64,000 nt of DNA from an uncultured Eubacterium sp. (lineage in GTDB: Bacteria; Bacillota; Clostridia; Lachnospirales; Lachnospiraceae): contig CAJUHV010000003.1 of assembly GCA_910586445.1 (NCBI GenBank), positions 50,806 through 114,805 of the forward strand, given 5' to 3'. This document shows positions 54,289-62,173 of this stretch, one piece after another. The notes beneath the pieces are model-generated. The model was given only the letters and a program-made list of their open reading frames with translations, had not been told where the DNA came from and made no database searches. Both the position numbers and the translations under genes were made by a program. Numbering within the stretch: the first letter of the stretch is position 1; each line of letters begins with the position of its first letter.

Positions 54289-55692
54289 TCAACAGTTTCT
54301 AACTTCCGGCAGCACCATCCGCACACAAAACCCGCCATAAATACTACGACCAATCACCACCCTCCCGCCATGCACCCCTGCAATCTGCTTAACAATCAGC
54401 AGTCCCAGCCCATGGCGCTGCTGCGTTGTATTTTCGTCGCATACCATATAATGCGGAGCATGGTTCAGCTGCTCAATCTGGTCATCCGAAGCCCCTGCCC
54501 CGTCATCCGACACTTCAATCGTACATTGGCCGTTTTCTTCTGTCACACTGACATAAATACTGCACCCACTTCGATTATGGCTGATACAGTTTTGGATCAG
54601 GTTGCCCACCGCCCGCTTGATCAGATTCCTGTCAACCTCTGCCAGACAGGATATCAGTGTTTCTTCCGTATCCCATTGAATCGGGTGCCTGTCATCGATA
54701 TCCATATTGATAAAATCGACTGCTGCCTGACGCACTATGGCAACCAGATTCTGCCTTTTCGTATTAAGCGGCTGCATGTTGTACTCCAGCTTTGAGGCAA
54801 GATTTAAGTCATTGATCAGGTTGCGCATACGTTCGCTCTGGCGCACGATAACCGCCGCCTTTCTGCGCCCATCTTCCGGCAGGCGGCTGTCATTTTCCAG
54901 CTGTCCTGCATAGCCCATGACCATTGACAGCGGCGTGCGTATATCATGCGATACTCCCGCAATCCAATTCGCCCTAGAGGTTTCTTTTTTGCGCAGCTGC
55001 CTGCCCTGCGTCTGTAAGATTTCCGAAGTCTTGTTGATGCTTGCCGCCAGCTCCGAAAGTACTCCCTGCTCCCTTATATGGACGGCTTCTGCCATCGGCA
55101 GTGACTGTATTCCGCTTATGATCGGCTTTACAGCTTTAAGCAGCCTGGAGCCTTCCGCGGCATAGATGATAAAGATCAGCACTATATTCATAAAAAAAAC
55201 GGAAAGCACCGTTTTGGGCAGGCCGGCAATAACATCATAATCCCAGCTAGGCCACATATGTTTCCAAAAGCTTTCTTTCGGATATCCTAAGACAGCCAGT
55301 CCATTCTCCGCCTCGCCAGTAAATGTCGGGTACCCGTCTATATACCCGCGTGTCAGGTCCGCAATATCCGATGCGGAATAAGACAACGGCACCGTTTTGG
55401 GCAGATTGTCCGTCATCCACACCACTTTCATAGTCTTATTGTCAATAAACACTGCCCATACATCCGACTGCTCTAATTCAAGGGCCATTTCCTCTGGCAG
55501 AATATATTCCTGCCCGTCCTGTGTGAAATGCAGCTGCTCCGCTACTTCCTGCGCTGTCTGCCATGGATGGGAATTCGGCTTCTGGCCCAGCATATACAGC
55601 GCCAATAATACAAAATTCAGCAAAATAAGCAGCACTGAGGAAACAAGCATAATCCCTGCAAACCGCCGTATCAGCTTTGGCACACTTTTCAT
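54289..55692 (-). CDS. Sensor histidine kinase
   Basis: 467 residues from the ATG at 55692, nine bases after GGAGG. Two membrane helices (about residues 10-33 and 160-182) enclose an outer sensing domain of some 125 residues. HisKA: GVSHDIRTPLSMVMGYAGQL with the phosphorylated His near residue 255; HATPase: GNLIQNCISHN, VSDDGAGAS and HGLGLLIVKQIAGVHGG. It is coupled to the response regulator upstream and divergent from a LanFEG-like ABC operon, so it probably senses an antimicrobial peptide. Confidence 0.92.
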   Translation of the reverse strand: MKSVPKLIRRFAGIMLVSSVLLILLNFVLLALYMLGQKPNSHPWQTAQEVAEQLHFTQDGQEYILPEEMALELEQSDVWAVFIDNKTMKVVWMTDNLPKTVPLSYSASDIADLTRGYIDGYPTFTGEAENGLAVLGYPKESFWKHMWPSWDYDVIAGLPKTVLSVFFMNIVLIFIIYAAEGSRLLKAVKPIISGIQSLPMAEAVHIREQGVLSELAASINKTSEILQTQGRQLRKKETSRANWIAGVSHDIRTPLSMVMGYAGQLENDSRLPEDGRRKAAVIVRQSERMRNLINDLNLASKLEYNMQPLNTKRQNLVAIVRQAAVDFINMDIDDRHPIQWDTEETLISCLAEVDRNLIKRAVGNLIQNCISHNRSGCSIYVSVTEENGQCTIEVSDDGAGASDDQIEQLNHAPHYMVCDENTTQQRHGLGLLIVKQIAGVHGGRVVIGRSIYGGFCVRMVLPEVRNC

Positions 55693-55693
55693 A

Positions 55694-56398
55694 TTACCTG
55701 CCCTCCGTAACCAGCTTATATCCAAGCCCCTTGATCGTAATCAGTGATACCGGATGTGACGGATCAGACTCAATCTTTTCCCGGATACGGCGGATATGTG
55801 CCATCAGGGAATTCTCATAGCCAAACGGATTGTCTCCCCATGCTGCTTCGCACAGTGCATCAATCGTAACAATCCGCCCGGCATTTCGATATAAGGCCGC
55901 AAGTATACTGTGCTCTTTTGCCGTAAGCGATATATATTCCCCATTTTTTAGTACCTGCGCACGGTCAAAATCAATCTCGCTGCCCGAAAGCCTTACAAGC
56001 GGATTTTCACCTTTGTAGCTTCTGCGCAGAATGGCATTGACACGAAATAAAAGCTCTTTTGGCAGAAACGGCTTTACCATATAGTCGTCTGCGCCAAGGC
56101 CGAAGCCGCAGAATTTATCTTCATCCTCTCCACGTGCTGTCAAAAACAGCACTGGATAATCCGAAACACTTTTCAACTGCTTAAAAAGCTCAAACCCGCT
56201 GCCGTCAGGCAGCATAACATCCAGAATCGCAAATTCCGGCCGGAAAGCTTCTGAAACCGCCAGTGCCTCCTGCACAGTTTTTGCCGTCCGAATATTTTGA
56301 AATCCATCCTCCTGTAGGATAGATACAACCAGATCTAAAAGCTCCTGCTCGTCATCTACAAGCAGCGTGCGTTTCTGTTTTAAATAATCATAGCCCAT
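55694..56398 (-). CDS. OmpR-family response regulator
   Basis: 234 residues. Receiver domain: LLVDDEQELLDLV, phosphorylated Asp in FAILDVMLPDGSGFE near residue 60, Lys in DYMVKPFLPKELL near 110. C-terminal winged helix: LTAKEHSILAALYRNAGRIVTIDALCEAAWGDN and SLMAHIRRIREKIESDP. It partners the histidine kinase gene one base downstream. Likely to bind the TGTAAGG repeats between it and the divergent ABC genes. Confidence 0.94.
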   Translation of the reverse strand: MGYDYLKQKRTLLVDDEQELLDLVVSILQEDGFQNIRTAKTVQEALAVSEAFRPEFAILDVMLPDGSGFELFKQLKSVSDYPVLFLTARGEDEDKFCGFGLGADDYMVKPFLPKELLFRVNAILRRSYKGENPLVRLSGSEIDFDRAQVLKNGEYISLTAKEHSILAALYRNAGRIVTIDALCEAAWGDNPFGYENSLMAHIRRIREKIESDPSHPVSLITIKGLGYKLVTEGR

Positions 56399-56494
56399 AG
56401 AACTACCTCCCTGTTTTCTGCCGCGGTACTTTTTACAGTCCTGCTGTCATGCATTATACCATATCCTTGCCTCTTTTTTGGCTCACAAGAAAAA

Positions 56495-56549
56495 TGTAAG
56501 GTAAATGTAAGGCTGCGGGAATGTCATCGTAAGGCAGGAACCGTACAAT
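56495..56549 (+). promoter_or_regulatory. Response-regulator boxes and promoter of the ABC operon
   Basis: TGTAAGG occurs at 56495-56501 and 56506-56512, 11 bases apart, one helical turn, as OmpR-type dimers bind. Just after come ATGTCA (56521-56526), 17 bases and TACAAT (56544-56549), a weak promoter of the kind that needs an activator. Confidence 0.75.
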
Positions 56550-56584
56550 GACTTTACAGCTTTACTGAGAAAGGAGAATGCAAG

Positions 56585-57337
56585 ATGAACATTATTGAAA
56601 CACAAAACCTGACCAAAACATATGCTGATTTTACCGCAGTCTCAAACATAAGCCTGCATATTCCAAAAAATGTGGTCTACGGCTTTCTGGGGCCGAACGG
56701 TGCCGGAAAATCTACTACGATGAAAATGTTTTTAGGACTCGCCAGGCCGACCAGCGGTTCGTTCACGATTGACGGAAAAACATACCCGCAAAACAGAATA
56801 GAAATACTCAAAGAAGTCGGTTCCTTTATTGAAGCCCCTGCTTTTTATGGCAATCTGAGCGGAGAAGAAAATCTCGAAATTATCCGCAGCATATTAGGGC
56901 TCCCAAAATCCAGCGTGCCGGAGGCCCTTGAACTTGTCGGGCTGACACCGTTTAAAAAACGGCCTGCCAAAAAATATTCGCTCGGAATGAAGCAGCGGCT
57001 GGGCCTTGCAGGCGCACTGATTGGAAAACCGCCGATTTTGATTTTAGATGAACCGACAAACGGACTTGACCCTGTCGGCATTCACGAAATCAGGTCACTG
57101 ATCCGATCCCTGCCAGAAAAATTTGACTGCACGGTAATCGTATCGTCGCACCTGCTGTCTGAAATAGAGCTGACAGCTGATTATGTCGGTATCCTAAACC
57201 ATGGCCGCCTGCTGTTTGAAGGAACGCTTGACGAGCTGAAAAGCAGCGCCCATTCACAGGGCTATCCGACAGATCATCTCGAAGATACTTTTCTTGCATT
57301 AATTGATGCTGATAATCATAAAAACGTAAAAAAATAA
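56585..57337 (+). CDS. Antimicrobial-peptide ABC transporter ATPase (LanF/BcrA-like)
   Basis: 250 residues. Walker A GFLGPNGAGKSTTMKMFLG near residue 35, the signature KKYSLGMKQRLGLAGALIG near 130 and Walker B ILILDEPTNGLDPVG near 152. The C-terminus is short, as in lantibiotic-immunity and bacitracin-resistance ATPases. Preceded by GAAAGGAGAATGCAAG. It energises the two permeases downstream. Control by the divergent two-component system is supported by the boxes before it. Confidence 0.93.
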   Translation: MNIIETQNLTKTYADFTAVSNISLHIPKNVVYGFLGPNGAGKSTTMKMFLGLARPTSGSFTIDGKTYPQNRIEILKEVGSFIEAPAFYGNLSGEENLEIIRSILGLPKSSVPEALELVGLTPFKKRPAKKYSLGMKQRLGLAGALIGKPPILILDEPTNGLDPVGIHEIRSLIRSLPEKFDCTVIVSSHLLSEIELTADYVGILNHGRLLFEGTLDELKSSAHSQGYPTDHLEDTFLALIDADNHKNVKK

Positions 57338-57338
57338 C

Positions 57339-57475
57339 TGAATCAGTTATTACCGGATCTAATCCCTGTTGGATCTAATCCTTGCCGGATCTAATTACTA
57401 CAAGATCTAACTTTTACTGGACTAATTATTAATGAATCAGTTCATTACTGGCTCGATCATTACTGAACAAAATAT
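57339..57475. repeat. Degenerate short tandem repeats after the ATPase gene
   Basis: GGATCTAATCC-like units recur at 57355, 57371 and 57387, then AGATCTAAC at 57403 and GGACTAATTA at 57419, a period near 16 bases. An AATAACTGAATCAGTTATT palindrome (57334 onward) precedes them. Function unknown. Confidence 0.65.
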
Positions 57476-57491
57476 AAAGGGGTATTATAAT

Positions 57492-58214
57492 ATGTATATT
57501 TTTCTGGAATGTAAAAAAATTAAGCACACCGGCCTGCTGCCCGCGTTTTTAAGCTGCGGTATGCTGGCCGGGGCTGTTCCAATAGTGAATATGGCTGTCC
57601 GCTCTAAGCTCTATCTTTCCGGTCAGGGCAGTCCTGTTCAAATTCTGCTCCAGGCAAACTGGCAGCTGATGGCAATGTTAAATATACTGGCTGTCATAGC
57701 AGGAACCTGCATGTTCTATCAGATCGAACATTCCGAACGGGCCCTGCTGAAAATGCGGTCGCTCCCTGTCTCGGAAAGCACCGTGTTCTTTGGCAAAGCG
57801 GTTCTTGCCATTTTTCTGAGCGCCGTTATGCTTGCCATCGAAGCAGGTGCAGCCGCATTCTGCGTGTATTACTGGTTTGAAACCGGGAATGTTTTTTTGA
57901 GTGAATTATGCCAAAGCTTTGGGTATGCATTTCTACTGATGCTGCCCTGTACAGTCCTGTCGCTTCTCATCTCAGAAGCATGTACAAATATTTGGATTTC
58001 GCTCGGTATCGGTATTGTCTGCATGTTTACTGCAACAATGCTGCCGGCGGACAGCTTTTTTCCTTCACTCTTTCCATATGCAGTACCGTTTCAAATCTTT
58101 ACAGATACTGAAGCGGCCCGGATCATTCATTATATTTATGCAACAGCGGTAGAGCTTGTCATTTTATGTCTGGCAGAGCTGCTGTTTATCAGAATAAGGA
58201 GGCAGTCGGCATGA
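57492..58214 (+). CDS. Lantibiotic-immunity-type ABC permease, first subunit (LanE-like)
   Basis: 240 residues from the ATG at 57492, nine bases after AAAGGGG; the frame opens at 57432 without a site. Six membrane helices of the ABC-2 type, starting LECKKIKHTGLLPAFLSCG, with YQIEHSERALLKMRSLPVSES near residue 80, a loop common to MutE/EpiE-type permeases. Pairs with the next gene; its stop overlaps that gene's start (ATGA). Confidence 0.85.
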   Translation: MYIFLECKKIKHTGLLPAFLSCGMLAGAVPIVNMAVRSKLYLSGQGSPVQILLQANWQLMAMLNILAVIAGTCMFYQIEHSERALLKMRSLPVSESTVFFGKAVLAIFLSAVMLAIEAGAAAFCVYYWFETGNVFLSELCQSFGYAFLLMLPCTVLSLLISEACTNIWISLGIGIVCMFTATMLPADSFFPSLFPYAVPFQIFTDTEAARIIHYIYATAVELVILCLAELLFIRIRRQSA

Positions 58215-58984
58215 ATTTTTTAACACTTATCCGCATTGAACGAAAGAAAATAAAACATTCAAAAATATTTTTCATCCTTCTTGCTGCTGCCATAATCTTA
58301 TGGATACCTTCCATTTTAAATGTGCACTTAAACTTTGAAATGCAGGCGGAGGGTATTTCCCCGGAACACAATTTCTTTATTCAGGGCTTTTTAGGACTAT
58401 CCTGGTTTATGTTTCCTGCCAGTATCATAATCGGAACTGTCCTAATAAGCCAGACAGAGCGGGCAGACAACGCGATTCTAAAAATGCTTGCCCTGCCCGT
58501 TCACACCGCAGGGCTTTGTCTGGCAAAATTTGCCACGCTGCTTATACTGGCAGCTGCCCAGGTTTTCATAATGACAGGCATGTATTATGCCAGTGCCGCT
58601 TTATGCAGCGCCATGCATCACTACAATTTTATTTTACCGCCGCTATTTGCCGCAAAGGAGGCTGCCCTTTTATTTTTATCCGCCATCCCGATGGCCGCCT
58701 TTTTCTGGATGCTGTCTGTCTGCATAAAGTCCCCGCTCTTTTCCATCTGCATCGGACTGGCCTCTATTGTTCCATCTGTATTGGTGATCAATACAGACGC
58801 ATGGTTTGCCTACCCTATGTCGTATCCGTTTTTTTTAATTACTTCCGAATACGGCAGGCTCGCCGCAAATCTTGAACCAGCGCAGGCAGAGCTGTTTCCG
58901 TGGATACCTGCGGCTGTTGCAATTACATTTATCTGTTTATTAATATCCTGCATGCGTTTTGGGCAGGCTGAAAGGAGAGCATGA
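58211..58984 (+). CDS. Lantibiotic-immunity-type ABC permease, second subunit (LanG-like)
   Basis: 257 residues from the ATG at 58211, eight bases after AAGGAGG. Six helices; NFLTLIRIERKKIKHSKIFFILL at the start and SQTERADNAILKMLALPVHTAG near residue 85 mirror the first permease, as in LanE/LanG pairs. With the ATPase it should expel or clear a membrane-bound antimicrobial peptide. Overlaps both neighbours by four bases. Confidence 0.85.
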   Translation: MNFLTLIRIERKKIKHSKIFFILLAAAIILWIPSILNVHLNFEMQAEGISPEHNFFIQGFLGLSWFMFPASIIIGTVLISQTERADNAILKMLALPVHTAGLCLAKFATLLILAAAQVFIMTGMYYASAALCSAMHHYNFILPPLFAAKEAALLFLSAIPMAAFFWMLSVCIKSPLFSICIGLASIVPSVLVINTDAWFAYPMSYPFFLITSEYGRLAANLEPAQAELFPWIPAAVAITFICLLISCMRFGQAERRA

Positions 58985-59271
58985 TTATGAAAAATAAGAT
59001 CTTAACCGCTGTCTGCATGATTATGATTTTACTTCCATGGACAATTCTTCCACTGCGGTCATTTCAATGGGCATTAAAATCACCAACTGCCGAGATTATG
59101 ATCGGCTGTTATGCAGTATTTATGATATTCTGCGGAATTTTTACGGGCTCTGCCTACGTTAAGGCTGGAGTGCAGAATTATTTTATGAAAATCTGCCTGA
59201 TAATTAATAGTCTGTATGCAGTGGGAGGTGCTGTACTTTTGGGGATGATGATAAATTCGCAGTTTATGTAA
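58981..59271 (+). CDS. Small membrane protein of the immunity operon
   Basis: 96 residues with three hydrophobic helices (about 7-24, 38-56 and 68-92) and no known domain. GGAG lies three bases before the ATG at 58981 and nine before a second ATG at 58987, so either start is possible. Overlaps the permease stop, so it is part of the operon. It could be an accessory immunity or stabilising subunit. Confidence 0.75.
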   Translation: MIMKNKILTAVCMIMILLPWTILPLRSFQWALKSPTAEIMIGCYAVFMIFCGIFTGSAYVKAGVQNYFMKICLIINSLYAVGGAVLLGMMINSQFM

Positions 59272-59307
59272 CGCCTTCATGCAGGTTCCTGTAAGACAGA
59301 CTGAAAA

Positions 59308-59337
59308 ACGTGCGCATTCTCTAAAAATGCGCACGTC
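59308..59337 (-). terminator. Strong hairpin between convergent genes
   Basis: Ten-base arms ACGTGCGCAT/ATGCGCACGT with a nine- to ten-base loop; TTTTC follows on the minus strand. It could end the minus-strand transcript of the AAA-like ATPase and also serve the plus-strand ABC operon. Confidence 0.6.
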
Positions 59338-59508
59338 TCCTCGAAGTTTTACGCCATATTGATCTAATATCCGTTCAAATGCTTTTCCTAAGATGTCCCT
59401 GCTGTTCTGTGGAAAGAATTCAGAGACAATCTTTTGATATGTTTCCTCAAAAGCCTCCGGCATTATGTCAGGTGTGCAAGCATGATATACCCATAAGGCA
59501 TACCCGCT

Positions 59509-61203
59509 CTAATCTGCCAGCCTTACCACACAGTCTTTTCCAAAAAATGCGATTCCATACCGTGCCACCTGCTCATAGCCATCATCGTTTAATTCCCGTA
59601 CATACTGACGCTCCCTGATCTGGTTTAATGCCTCCTGTGCTTTATGTTCCATCTGCTGAAATTTTTCTGCTACCTTAAATTCAATCACAAACGCCTCTTT
59701 TCTTCTTGTCACCGGCTTGATGTACAGGTCACTGCGCCCGGTTCCGCCTTCACGGTTCGATTTTACCACATACCCCTTCATGCCGGATAAGATTCCAAGC
59801 AGAAATCCATGGTAAAAGCTTTCATATGCATCATGAAAACTGATTGTTTCCATCAGCAGCTTGGAAATCTCCTGTTCAAGAGTTTTTACATCATGCACAG
59901 TCAGCGCATGAAACATCGCCGTACGATCCTTTGCCTTTACCTTTTCTTCAAACCATGCCAATATTTTATTGCGGAAAATATACTTTATTTCTTTATTCGG
60001 TATCGCAAATGTCACCCACAGATCATCCAGCGCATCCATGCGTTCAGCAGCTTTTCGAAAGTATCCCGTAAAGAACATAAAATTCCAAAGGCTGTCCATA
60101 GAATTATATATTTCATCATAAGTAATATCCTCATGGATACGTTTTTCTACCGTATTTCCTTCGATCAATGTCTCAATCTCTTCTTTTGTATCATCGTCTG
60201 CGCGTTCTATCAGTGTACGCACAATACTGTTTGCGCTAGTGTTTGCCCAATATGCGCTGGGAAATGATGTATCATCTGCCGCCAGATCTTTCATAAAGCA
60301 GATCACGCTCCATGGATTGTACACATGCGCATTGCCAAATATATAACCGTCATACCAGGCCTTTACTGTATCATATTTGTGGTCCAGCTGAAAATCACTG
60401 CATATTTTTTTTACTTCCTCATGCGTAAAGCCGAAGTATTCATCATAATTCTTATTTAAAATGGAAATAATCTCCAGATTATTCATGCCTGTAAAAATAC
60501 TTTCCTTGGAAATACGCAGGCATCCGGTGATCACTGCAAATTCCAGGCTGCTGTTCGCCTTGCATGCAGACTCAAATAAAGTACGGATAAATCCAGACAT
60601 TTCTTCATAAAAACCTTCTATAAAGGCATTTTCCAACGGCACATCATACTCATCGATCAGCAGAATCACTTTTTTTCCATAATAGCTTTCCAGACAGTAA
60701 GACAAAAATTTCAAAGAATCATTCATCTGATTTCGGTCTGCCTGTTCTGCCATAATCTCATTATACCGATCCGCACAGCCTGCCATCCGGCTGCTTTTTA
60801 ATATAAAAGAATGCCTTCTGTATTCATCGGCAATCTGCCTGACAAGCATATGATACGCCATGCCAAATGCAGGCTGTTTAGCAGACAGTAAAGACAGGCT
60901 GATCACTGGATACTGCCCCATATGGGCCAGATACCTATCCCCTGTCTTTATGATATTCATTCCTTCAAATAAAAAGCTGTTATCCTGCTTTGCGCCGTCA
61001 TCTTTTCTGGCGTCTTCAAAAAAATATTGAAGCATGCTCATATTCAGCGTTTTTCCAAATCTGCGTGGACGGGCAAACAGATTTACGGCTCCCTTTTTAT
61101 CCAGCAGTTCCTTGATCAGCAGTGTTTTATCTACAAAATAATAATCTCTTGTCACCAGCTTTTCAAAATTATCGATCCCGATCGGCAGCGGCTTGGAGTT
61201 CAT
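59509..61203 (-). CDS. AAA-ATPase-like protein with PD-(D/E)XK domain (DUF1703 family)
   Basis: 564 residues, the usual length. LPIGIDNFEKLVTRDYYFVDKTLLIKELL and LFARPRRFGKTLNMSMLQYFF (an altered P-loop near residue 46) open the AAA-like domain; ILLIDEYDVPLENAF near 180 is Walker B. The C-terminal nuclease-like domain has GTGRSDLYIKPVTRRKEAFVIEFKVAEKF near 505, with Asp and Glu-x-Lys in place. A widespread and abundant family in Clostridia and Bacteroidia of unclear role. It stands alone. Confidence 0.9.
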   Translation of the reverse strand: MNSKPLPIGIDNFEKLVTRDYYFVDKTLLIKELLDKKGAVNLFARPRRFGKTLNMSMLQYFFEDARKDDGAKQDNSFLFEGMNIIKTGDRYLAHMGQYPVISLSLLSAKQPAFGMAYHMLVRQIADEYRRHSFILKSSRMAGCADRYNEIMAEQADRNQMNDSLKFLSYCLESYYGKKVILLIDEYDVPLENAFIEGFYEEMSGFIRTLFESACKANSSLEFAVITGCLRISKESIFTGMNNLEIISILNKNYDEYFGFTHEEVKKICSDFQLDHKYDTVKAWYDGYIFGNAHVYNPWSVICFMKDLAADDTSFPSAYWANTSANSIVRTLIERADDDTKEEIETLIEGNTVEKRIHEDITYDEIYNSMDSLWNFMFFTGYFRKAAERMDALDDLWVTFAIPNKEIKYIFRNKILAWFEEKVKAKDRTAMFHALTVHDVKTLEQEISKLLMETISFHDAYESFYHGFLLGILSGMKGYVVKSNREGGTGRSDLYIKPVTRRKEAFVIEFKVAEKFQQMEHKAQEALNQIRERQYVRELNDDGYEQVARYGIAFFGKDCVVRLAD

Positions 61204-61310
61204 CTATTCTGCCTCCTTACTTTTTGGACAGATTATAACACACAACTGGCCTGATTTCCACAATCGTGAAGCATATTATGCCCTGTGGCATATCTCACAG
61301 AACACATTTT

Positions 61311-61413
61311 AAAGGGGCTGTCGCATTAAAAAAAATGATACAAGATATAGTTGGTATAAATCATTCTTCTATACTATATCTTGTATATGTTTTACTTAGT
61401 GTGACAGCCCCTT
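61311..61413. repeat. Hairpin element with 17-base inverted ends (MITE-like)
   Basis: AAGGGGCTGTCGCATTA (61312-61328) and TAGTGTGACAGCCCCTT (61397-61413) are near-perfect inverted ends. An inner pair, ATACAAGATATAGT (61338-61351) and ACTATATCTTGTAT (61373-61386), is also complementary. The whole 102 bases can fold as one hairpin. No coding content. Looks like a miniature transposable element. Confidence 0.75.
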
Positions 61414-61443
61414 AAAAATCATTCCTGTCAGCTGCACTCCCCA

Positions 61444-61500
61444 TTTCAAGCTTCTTGGACTACTAATGTCCAAGATGATGCGGTATATTTGGCCCTCATC
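61444..61500. repeat. Repeat fragment related to copy A
   Basis: CTTGGAC-TACTAAT-GTCCAAG (61453-61473) is a perfect seven-base inverted repeat, followed by GGTATATTTGGCC, like the end of copy A (TTGGACATATTTTGGC near 36565). The gap 61204-61525 holds no gene apart from these elements. Confidence 0.5.
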
Positions 61501-61525
61501 CGGTCAGCGCAGCCCAAAGTTTCCA

Positions 61526-62173
61526 CTACCACACTGCCTGCTCCACCCTGCGCTTATCCACATCCAGCTGCCCTTTATTTGAAGAACAGACCGCAGCTGA
61601 TGAAAGCTCTTCTTCTCCGTCCGCCGGCAGTTCATATACGCACAATTCTTTTTCCTGATACTGAACGCCTGCGACCTGATAAGTAATCCCGTTGATCTGT
61701 ATGCTCCTTCCGTTTACTCTTGTACTTCCAAACAGCCTCCATGCCGTATCCTCGCCCAGCAGGCAGTATCCCGTCTCTCCTGCTGCCAGATGATTGCAGC
61801 CTGGAAATAAGACGGATACATCTCCTGCTATTCCGATTGTTTTTACTTTCACACTGCGGTTATAGTCTGCATTTTTTACTGTATCCGAGGTATTTTCCTT
61901 CCAAAATACTACATCCACACCCTGCTCCAAAAGCTCTGCAATCATCTCCTTTCGCTCCTGATCATATGCCGTCTTTTCTGAAAGCTCCCATTTTACAACA
62001 GACCTGTGCCCGTTTAAATCGCAGATCCGGCTGCCATATACGGCCGCACCTCCCAGAACTGCCGCACAAAGGATTACAATTACAAATACAGCCCTGTAAT
62101 GCGCCGCCAAAACGGATTCCTGTTTCACCGGTTCCTTTTCTGTCCCATATTGATTGATCTGCTGTCTGCTCAT
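61526..62173 (-). CDS. MacB-like extracellular domain protein with one membrane helix
   Basis: 215 residues. One membrane helix (about residues 28-48) precedes an outer domain resembling the MacB periplasmic core: VKVKTIGIAGDVSVLFPG, then TAWRLFGSTRVNGRSIQINGITYQVAGVQY. In full MacB-type permeases this is followed by three FtsX helices, absent here: the frame stops after RRVEQAVW. Either a truncated permease or a stand-alone subunit. The start overlaps the stop of the adaptor gene (ATGA), so the two are co-translated. Confidence 0.75.
   Translation of the reverse strand: MSRQQINQYGTEKEPVKQESVLAAHYRAVFVIVILCAAVLGGAAVYGSRICDLNGHRSVVKWELSEKTAYDQERKEMIAELLEQGVDVVFWKENTSDTVKNADYNRSVKVKTIGIAGDVSVLFPGCNHLAAGETGYCLLGEDTAWRLFGSTRVNGRSIQINGITYQVAGVQYQEKELCVYELPADGEEELSSAAVCSSNKGQLDVDKRRVEQAVW

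Noticed and set aside
59080..59463. 127-codon minus-strand frame
   Set aside because: Crosses a terminator hairpin and the antisense of a supported gene; not called as a CDS.
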